Source: Smittium mucronatum
Lineage: Eukaryota > Kickxellomycota > Harpellomycetes > Harpellales > Legeriomycetaceae
Reading direction: 5' to 3'
NCBI GenBank assembly: GCA_001953115.1
Contig: LSSL01004850.1
Location: forward strand, 1-17,583
Length of the DNA: 17,583 bases
The translations under genes and the position numbers were made by a program. Positions 10,894-17,583 of the stretch are shown piece by piece (the first letter of the stretch is position 1; each line of letters begins with the position of its first letter). The notes under the pieces were generated by a model. The model had not been told where the DNA came from. It searched no databases and saw only the letters and a list, made by a program, of their open reading frames with translations.

Positions 10894-11244
10894 TGTTTTT
10901 CATACATTAGACATATTCGAAACGATACAATTAATTTTTTGTAGTCATTAATGTATTTCGATGCCTAAAAAAAATTTGATTCGTTTATTTTTTGGTTTTA
11001 TAATACATTATAGTTTTTGAACTTTATCCATCTGTGGAGTTTTTGAGCTTTTTTTTTTTGCTATCCATTTCTATTTTTTTTTTGTGTATTTAATAGTCGC
11101 TCGATAATGATTTATTCAATATCCTCTTTGTTGACATGAAATACAGACATATATTAGCCTAAATTTTCATAAAGCCCTCCCATACACGAAATTTCTGTAT
11201 TTGGTACAGCATTTTTCAATAAATTAATTCCGCAAACTATTTTG

Positions 11245-11254
11245 GAGGTACCTC
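11245..11254. other. Perfect palindrome GAGGTACCTC
   Basis: An exact 10-bp palindrome directly abutting the left arm of the hairpin at 11254-11301, sharing one base with it. Confidence 0.7.
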
Positions 11255-11301
11255 AATTGAAACCAAGGTTTTCTACACTTATTTTTTCTTGGTTTTAATT
11301 G
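11254..11301. other. Hairpin with 14-bp stem
   Basis: CAATTGAAACCAAG (11254-11267) pairs with CTTGGTTTTAATTG (11288-11301) around a 20-base loop. Thirteen pairs are Watson-Crick and the remaining one is G-T, which would still pair as G-U in RNA made from the plus strand. Together with the palindrome just before it, this makes the most structured mixed-sequence spot in the gene-free region. No known RNA family was recognised. Confidence 0.6.
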
Positions 11302-12686
11302 GCCAAAATTTCAAAAAAATCTATAAAGTGAAAGAGTGAAGGGGGTATTAAAGGTAAGTTATTTTAACTTAGTATTTTGGGTTATTAATTTTAAAGCTTT
11401 TTTATAAGCCCTAAATAAAAATTATGGAATGTTTTGGAAGTATTTGCACCCATTAGAATCTCTTTGGAAGAAATTTATTTATAAATTAAAGTCCCATTAT
11501 TTTTTTCCTTTTTATCGTGGGCATAGATCAGTAAAAATAGGGCGTATAAATAACAGCACGCAGTATTAAAAATATAATCTGCCCTAAACTTAAGAATGCC
11601 CGACATGAATTTTCTAAAAAAAAATCCAAAAATCTAGATCTGTATGAGTGTCGAAAGCCGAATTTGTATACAGAAAATATCCAAAAGCTTTCTAAGTGAC
11701 TCGGCTTCTCCATTTTCAAGACGTTTCCCCTATGGAATCTCTTACCTTGGAATTTTCTAAGTTGTCTCAACTGTTTTCAAGTAAGAATAGTGCGGATATT
11801 TGTGAGTTTTCAGTAAAATATACTTCTAAAAATACATAACTTTAAGAAATAGGCCACGGCGAAGTTATCCAATATTGGTATATTAACCGGCTCTCCTGTA
11901 ATGAAAAAATACCTCTTGACATTATAATTTATTGAATTTAAAAGTGTAACATTTTTTTATAGAATCTAAGGCTAGTCATGCCCATCAACAGTATGATATA
12001 TGACTATGTAGATTAAGAATATGGTACAGATAGCTTAGTTTATATGATTTCAAATGTTCAAATTTTAGTTAATATTGAGAATTAGAAAATAATTTTTTTT
12101 ATAGAGCTTTTAACTATCCATATGTATCAAATATTTAATATAAAGCTTTGGTGTTTAATCATAAAACAAATATAGATGTATAGATATTCCAATTTAAACT
12201 GTTTTCATCGGCTTCAAAATTGGTCATAATATAATTATAATATTAGGTTACCAGTTAATAATCAAATTAACCAACACTATATTAACAAAGTATAGATGCT
12301 ATTAGAAATTAGGAACACGATAAATTTAATAAAAATGATAATTCCGATTTCATACTACCATTCCTTTTACTTCCACCACTATACTTTTAATAGCAAAATA
12401 ATGAGACGTGTTTGGATTTTTTAAAGATAATATCGAATACGCTGTGAAATAATGCTAATGTCTTTTATTTAAATAAGTTTTATTTGTGCCATCGTTGCGT
12501 ACTAAGAAAAGCGCAAATTATTCAATTATGGTGCATATAAAACTTGAAGAAAATTGTTTTGTTATATAATGTGTTTGATTTCTAAACTAGTCAGGGCGAA
12601 ATCACTTTTATTAAGTATTTTTTAGTGATTGAGTTTATTTGTGAAAATGAACTTTGTTTTCTTTCGTTTTAATTTAATATGTAAAT
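11302..12686. other. Non-coding stretch downstream of the acyl-CoA synthetase gene
   Basis: Most of this is AT-rich and featureless. A G+C-raised island at about 11530-11800 is open on both strands: 80 codons on the minus strand starting with TTG at 11770 and ending at 11528 (60 residues from its first ATG at 11713), and a 49-codon plus-strand frame without ATG ending near 11700. A donor-like GTAAGA/GTAAGT occurs on both strands at its right edge. I recognise neither protein; it may be a gene remnant or chance. From 11.8 to 12.69 kb I see nothing. Confidence 0.4.
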
Positions 12687-12692
12687 TTTATT
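12687..12692 (-). terminator. AATAAA polyadenylation signal of the acyl-CoA synthetase gene
   Basis: On the minus strand AATAAA lies 57 bases past the TAG stop at 12749. A run of 12 A (plus-strand T, 12714-12725) lies between them. Position and sequence fit a eukaryotic cleavage and polyadenylation signal, but A/T-rich DNA makes chance matches common. Confidence 0.4.
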
Positions 12693-12748
12693 ATTTTACT
12701 AACATAAAAATACTTTTTTTTTTTTGCAAGAATATCTAATCCTATGGG

Positions 12749-14882
12749 CTATTTGCTTATAGGAGGACTCTCATAAAGTGCGTCAATGGTTTTTTTATAA
12801 TATTTAGCAGCATCAAACCTCTTGAGTTTAAATGTGGGAGTTAGTAATCCATTGTTGTCGACATCAAATGGCCTGTGATCCAAATATATGGCTTTAACAG
12901 TCTCGAATCCCAAAAGTTTCGACTTTTTAGAGTTTTCTATTAGGCGCTCGAGAATGCGTCTGTTCACTAACTCTGACTGGCAGAGTTCCTGAATTGACTT
13001 AGCCCCTGGCAATAATTTTGATGCCCAAGGTGTAAATGTGAGCGGATCAGGAACAAGAATGGCAACGAGATGGTTCTTGTACTGTTTGCCTGCGACGAAT
13101 GCCTGCATTATGAGTGGATCCTGTGTTATGACGACCTCAATTTTTTCGGGAGAAATGTATTCTCCTTGAGAAAGTTTAAACAATGACTTCTTGCGGTCTA
13201 TGATTGACACAGAACCATCAACATTAAATTTTGCAATGTCACCAGATGCAAGCCACCCGTCTCCAATTAAGGTTTCATCCGTGGCTTGCTTGTTCTTCAA
13301 GTATCCGATAAATACCGTGGGACTTCTAATCAGCAACTCCCCACGTGGGGAAGGATTATCACTAACCAAGTAGTCCATATCAGGGACGCTGCGAAGCCTT
13401 AACTCTACCGATTTGCCGGGAACACCAACTGTGCCATTGGATAAATCATCGTCCATCTGACGAGTTCCGACAGACGCTGTTTCGGTCATTGCATAGCCCT
13501 CAGTGATTAGGGTTTTCAAACTAATCCTCAAAAAATCAGTAACGTAAGGTTCAACAGGAGCCGTGCCAGTTGAAATATTTTCCAAATTAGAGCTTAGTAG
13601 AGCCTTTGTTCGGTTGAATATTAAGGGATCATATACTGAATGATCAAGGGTGCCACTTTCCTTCAAGTTTCTGATTTTGGCATTGGCACCCATTTGTGAA
13701 ACTGTTTTAATTACGAGGTTGCTGGAATGGATGGTTTTGGAAGATATCAAATCATAGAATCTTGTCAGCAGTCTCGGTACCCCGGTAAAACTAGTCGGCT
13801 GCAGGGCTCGTGTATCTTCTAAGATTTTTGTAACATCACCACAATAGTATCCTATAAACCCTCCCTGTAGTGTAATTGTGTTTTCTCTCGTTCTCCCGTA
13901 TGCGTGTGCCAGGGGAAGAAAAGAAACTATTGATGGAATATTACTCTTTGATTGATCTTTGCTGTACTTTGCACTTATATGGGCAGCATATGCATAGTTT
14001 CCATGGGTTGTTACAGCTCCTTTTGGGTTTCCAGTGGTTCCTGAAGTATACATTATAGTATAAATGTCTGATGGTCGCGGAGGATTATGTTTCTTGGGAT
14101 TCATTAAACCCATTTCCTCGGTATCGAAAATGTCTACCAAAACAATATTCTTACTTTTGGCCCAATTAACAAGTATTCGGCAGGATTCTTCATTAAAGGG
14201 TGCTCGAACCCGTCTAGTCTTGGAATCTACCAGAGAATCAAGACTAATGATAGCCTCCAAATGTGTCAACTCATCAATGCTAGTCAATATTTTTGCAACC
14301 TTATCGATTGAGCACACTACTATTGGAGCTTCACAGTGGTTCAGTATATATGACATGGAAGAAGCTCCTAGAGTATCATATAGAGCTACCGAATAAAGTG
14401 ATTGTGTATTCAGAGCCTTGTCGCATATAGTCCACTCTGGTCTGTTTATAGAATAAATAGCCACTGGCCAGTTTCTTTCCATCAGATCGCCGCCCTTCTT
14501 ATTTGTCATCTTTCTCAGCTCTATTATTCCCGAGCCCAACCTCGTAGCTCTTTCTGCAACCTCTTTGTAAGTTTCGAACACGTATGCCTCAAACTGACCT
14601 GTCTCAGCATTAATGGGCCTGTGTCCTAAATACTTTCTTTCAGGAAACTCTCTCGCAGCTTTTCGTAGTGCATAAATAGAATCAAAGTTTACATATTTTT
14701 TAATTCATGAGGATAAATATTAATCTAATCACTAACAATTTACCATCAAAGAATACATTATAAACTGTCATTCTAGGATCGATATTACTGAAATCAAAAG
14801 GTTCTTTAGAGTCCACATTCCTAATTATATCTATTATCAATACCAGAAAAAAATATATTCTAGCAAAATACTTTCTATACAT
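12749..14882 (-). CDS. Long-chain fatty acyl-CoA synthetase (long-chain-fatty-acid--CoA ligase), two exons
   Basis: The enzyme activates long-chain fatty acids with ATP and CoA, through an acyl-adenylate, to acyl-CoA for lipid synthesis or beta-oxidation. The coding sequence is join(12749..14658, 14744..14882), complement, 682 residues, typical of fungal ACSLs. Exon 1 starts at the first ATG after an in-frame TAA and encodes 46 residues with a basic-then-hydrophobic segment (about 3-20), probably a membrane anchor. Splicing joins MTVYNVFFD to AAREFPERKYLGHRP, the family's usual N-terminal block. Motifs in order: LPLAH (about 294-298), P-loop YTSGTTGNPKG (250-260), EGYAMTET (432-440), DGWLASGD (513-520), DRKK and QGEYISPEKIE (about 534-554), and TPTFKLKR near the C-terminus, whose first Lys (about 657) fits the catalytic lysine. 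Oddities: EGYG is EGYA, HTGD is ASGD, and the HxxER after LPLA is HAYGR. The C-terminus PPISK is not a peroxisomal SKL signal. Family assignment is firm; substrate and location are not. Confidence 0.95.
14659..14743 (-). other. Spliceosomal intron of the acyl-CoA synthetase gene (85 nt, GT-AG, phase 1)
   Basis: On the minus strand the donor is GATG|GTAAAT and the acceptor ACGAAAAG|CTGCG. Removing it restores the reading frame between exon 1 and exon 2 (phase 1, codon G|CT) and rebuilds a continuous family-typical N-terminus. Without the splice, exon 1 runs into TAA at 14700 and the exon 2 frame has no ATG until deep in the adenylation domain. The polypyrimidine tract is poor and no TACTAAC branch site is present; CACTACG, about 10 bases before the acceptor, is the nearest match. 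Intron A+T is about 75-80%. Confidence 0.85.
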
Positions 14883-14929
14883 CGATTAGTTCGTGATTGT
14901 GTTATTGAGAACAATATTGTGTGTTGAAA

Positions 14930-14939
14930 TATAAAATAT
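14930..14939 (-). promoter_or_regulatory. Possible TATA-like element upstream of the acyl-CoA synthetase gene
   Basis: Minus-strand TATTTTATAT lies about 48-57 bases before the ATG. Such strings are frequent in DNA of this composition, so this is weak. A G+C-richer near-palindrome, AGCCCTGAGCCT at 14989-15000, lies further upstream and could be a factor site. Confidence 0.2.
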
Positions 14940-15063
14940 TAGAAAAAGTGTACGAAAATAGAATATTTTAAGGATTTGATTACGACTTAGCCCTGAGCCT
15001 TCTGAATTGGGAACTGCGTATGACTTCATTTTTTTATCCAGCAATTGGTGATATTAAGTACAG

Positions 15064-15160
15064 ATTTAAATATTTCTTGTATAAAAAAAATAAAATAGTG
15101 GAGGGTTTTATTTTATATAAACAAAAATATATATAATGATTTTATACAAGATATTTAAAT
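15064..15160. repeat. Nested inverted repeat upstream of the acyl-CoA synthetase gene
   Basis: The outer arms are 15064-15086 and 15140-15160; read as ATTTAAATAT-CTTGTATAAAA they match over 21 bases apart from two extra T in the left arm. Inside, AAAATAAAA (15087-15095) pairs with TTTTATTTT (15106-15114) around the 10-base loop TAGTGGAGGG. The whole is 97 bp and lies 182-278 bp before the ATG. It could be a tiny MITE-like insertion, a cruciform-forming site, or a hairpin in a long 5' leader. Confidence 0.65.
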
Positions 15161-15783
15161 ATATTTGCACCATTTTTATAGAACTTTATATTACATCCAT
15201 CTCAACCCCTTGAAATCGATTTACTACTAGTATCAAACTCAACTCGGGACCAAAAAGCAAGATTTTTGAAACAGGACTTGGTGTAATATTTTTAGCCAAT
15301 GAAGAAATATATTTTAATTCTCATACAATTAATAGAAATATTCACAAAGATAGATCATTAAAACGTAGCACCATATCATGTAACAAATATTATTTAGGTA
15401 TATCTGAGCAATGAGTTTGGATCATAGATATTATCACTAATAGGAAAAAAATTCAAAAAGATATTGATTTAATTTGATTCATCCATATAATTTGATTATT
15501 AATTTAAAATCTTCATCTTTCATATTATCCAAAATTTCGAGAATTTCTACAAACAAACTTGAATTTAAAATCGTAAAAATTACCAGGAAATCGAAAAAAA
15601 CTTCAATTTATGCTAAAATTCAAAAATAATCAAAAAAAAAAAGCCACAACCCTTTTCACACAATTCTCCAAATAAGACATTTTTCTGATTTGGAAAAAAT
15701 AAAAAAAATTTAAGAATCAACCATGGTATTTTAATAAGGTTTATCAAACACATTATTTTAATATATTCAATAATACCAATGAT

Positions 15784-15805
15784 GGTTTTTTTTTAAAAAA
15801 AAACC
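15784..15805. repeat. Perfect 22-bp palindrome GG-T9-A9-CC
   Basis: Nine T then nine A between GG and CC, an exact palindrome. It has the same architecture as the one at 2484-2505, with different flanking bases. Confidence 0.8.
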
Positions 15806-16091
15806 TCTTTTTAGCAATCCACGAACCAAACTTTGACTTAATTAAAATATTAATGCTTCGTTGAGTTATATTAGCTAGTCCAAAATCTTTCAAATGCTCA
15901 AAATAAGCTTTTATGGTTCATCCTTTCACAACATATACCTTTATTGTGCAATTTAATAGCTCCCAAGGAAATGTAAGTATTTCTTGAGTACGAAAATGAG
16001 GCTTTTCAAAAAGCAAGGGGGTTTCTGATTCTTTGCACTTTCTATTATTTAGTTCTCAACAATTGAATGCTTTAGTAAAAATGCAAATTAT

Positions 16092-16114
16092 ATCAAATCA
16101 AATCAAATCAAATC
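16092..16114 (+). repeat. Pentamer microsatellite (ATCAA)n
   Basis: Four exact copies of ATCAA and a partial fifth (ATC), followed by related ATAATCATGATCAT sequence. Confidence 0.9.
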
Positions 16115-17583
16115 ATAATCATGATCATTATTACTTATAAAAAACCTCTTTGAGGGAAATCATATTAGTATTGAATTCTTAAAATTCTTTGCGGTCGTTA
16201 GGCCAAATTGTGCCATTATCTTGTGCCCAATATTGGTTTTGAATTACAGTTCATATTACAAAGTGTTTTTTGATAGGGTAATCTATTTAATTTATCAAAC
16301 CATATTACTGTTTATTAACTTCAAAATAAATTTACCGTAAAAAAAAAAAACCAAACCATATTAGTAAGTTTCAAACTAATCCGAAGGAAAAGAGGTCCCT
16401 GGACTCTAAAGAGTTAAAGGAAATCAAATTTTCAGAGAAATAAAAAAAATTCTGTTTAGTAGCCTACAAAAACTTCTGAATTTGCGAGCTCAATAGAAGA
16501 AATTAAAATTAAAAACGTTATTAAAAACGACTAATGAAATTAATATAGTTGAATCATTGAAAAAAAATGGATACTTAAAATTAATTATTTACTTTATTTA
16601 TTCGCGAGACTGTCTTTTTAAAATCCTCTATTCAATAGTATGATTCGATATTGGGAATGGATTACCACGAGCTTCAATAACTAATAATGTGTAGGTGACA
16701 CATTTAAGGCATAGTTTAAAAATTAAATGGCTGTGACCAAGAATAAAATCTCAAATCAAAGTTACAGAACGGGATTAGAATATTAATTTGATGTTGAGGG
16801 TTATATTAAGCGTTGATTTATAATTTAGACCTGCTTTGGTATTTGCTATAAATTAACAAGTATATTTGACCGAAGATAATAATAAGAATTACTTGATAAT
16901 AAATAATTATATTTTTTAATATAAAGACATATTTTTTATGCTTGAATAAAAACCATAAAAATATAAGAGCATGTCATTTTATAATTCTGTTTATCTTAAA
17001 AATTGTCACATTTCTAAAATAAAGCTCCTAGCATATTAAGAGTAATGAAAAAATTTAAAACTCTTAAAGTTTGGAAAGATAAATAGTAAGCCCGCTTTAG
17101 ATATAAAGGAATGTTTCTATTTCCAAATAAAAGAAATGGATAGAGTAGAGAGATTTATAAAATTAGGACATTGATGCGAATTCGAGAACTAAAAGTATAA
17201 TAAATATATATTCCTAGTTTCTTGCATAAAATCACTGAGAAAAAGTAATAACTGCAAATTACAGAATGTTTGAAATTATGAAATACTTAGTGCAAAACCT
17301 GTAATAATTTATGACGGGTTTATTACTAGATCTGCAATTTTCTTGCAAGATATCTACCATTGTTTCAAATTAAAAAAGTTGAGTAAAAAAGGGGGGAGGT
17401 GTTAAAATTTTTATTCTGAGTCATTTTAATATACTATCAATTTAATAACAATCTAATGAGAATTCGCAATATCTGCCATTTCTAATAAGCTTTTTTTAGA
17501 TCATTCTGCCAATAATTCTTACCATTTCTTAACCCAGAAATTTTACTATATTTATTTTTTGGCATAAATGTAAACTGATACAA

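Larger units (their letters stand above)
15161..17583. other. Gene-free AT-rich DNA to the right edge
   Basis: No gene-length open frame on either strand and no RNA gene recognised. The plus strand is A-rich here. Besides the palindrome at 15784 and the pentamer run at 16092, the only notable spot is AAAAAAGGGGGGAGG near 17385-17399, a rare G run. The right end carries no tandem array matching the left end. Confidence 0.55.

Noticed and set aside
12714..12725. A12 tract after the synthetase stop as a retrogene poly(A) tail.
   Set aside because: The gene keeps an intron and lies upstream of an AATAAA, so the tract is an ordinary part of the 3' flank.
12749..12757. Peroxisomal targeting signal at the C-terminus, suggested by a final SK.
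   Set aside because: The protein ends PPISK followed by TAG; the terminal Leu of an SKL-type signal is missing.
13191..14629. Open frames of 60-110 codons on the plus strand across the synthetase gene.
   Set aside because: They are antisense shadows of the minus-strand acyl-CoA synthetase exon; none has family resemblance or flanking signals.
14582..14705. Unspliced upstream extension of the exon 2 frame (YVNFDSIYALRKA) as the true N-terminus.
   Set aside because: It has no ATG and no AG acceptor between its upstream TGA and the conserved block. The phase-matched splice at 14743/14659 gives a better family match and an ATG start.
14725..14743. A 19-nt mini-intron (GTAAATTG...GATTAG) like those of chlorarachniophyte nucleomorphs.
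   Set aside because: Its removal leads directly to an in-frame TAA, and the gene-poor setting is unlike a nucleomorph.
16092..16114. CRISPR-like repetition.
   Set aside because: These are contiguous pentamers without spacers, and the window is eukaryotic.

Overview
This is a eukaryotic window, very AT-rich (non-coding DNA roughly 20% G+C by eye), with a single clear protein-coding gene in 17.6 kb. The gene encodes a long-chain fatty acyl-CoA synthetase of the fungal/plant-like ACSL type, is interrupted by one short GT-AG intron, and is followed by an AATAAA signal. The intron, the protein family and the gene density all rule out a bacterium. A fungus or other opisthokont with AT-rich intergenic DNA is the best guess; the sequence does not fix the lineage.

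Layout. Positions 1-155 are a perfect hexamer array (TAATAC)n at the very edge of the window. Read on the minus strand it is (TTAGTA)n pointing off the left end, which is the orientation of a telomeric strand; a telomere and an ordinary microsatellite at an assembly break cannot be told apart here. From 156 to about 12.7 kb there is a gene desert. Within it I can support a degenerate element of about 1.6 kb (1177-2789) bounded by inverted terminal repeats and TA runs, several hairpins and perfect palindromes, short simple repeats, and two islands of raised G+C (about 10.26-11.35 kb and 11.53-11.80 kb) that contain structure but no recognisable gene. The few short open frames are no more than chance would give in DNA of this composition.

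The acyl-CoA synthetase gene lies at 12749-14882 on the minus strand. Exon 1 (14744-14882) supplies a hydrophobic N-terminus, an 85-nt intron follows (14659-14743), and exon 2 (12749-14658) holds the whole adenylate-forming enzyme, giving 682 residues. Exon 2 is about 44% G+C, far above its surroundings. Upstream of the gene a nested inverted repeat (15064-15160) sits about 180-280 bp before the ATG. From 15161 to 17583 I see only AT-rich DNA with one palindrome and one pentamer repeat.

The enzyme would activate fatty acids to acyl-CoA for lipid synthesis, storage or beta-oxidation. No other gene is present to give it a pathway context. The points most worth checking are the terminal TTAGTA array, the inverted-repeat element at 1.2-2.8 kb, and the substitutions in otherwise invariant motifs of the synthetase.
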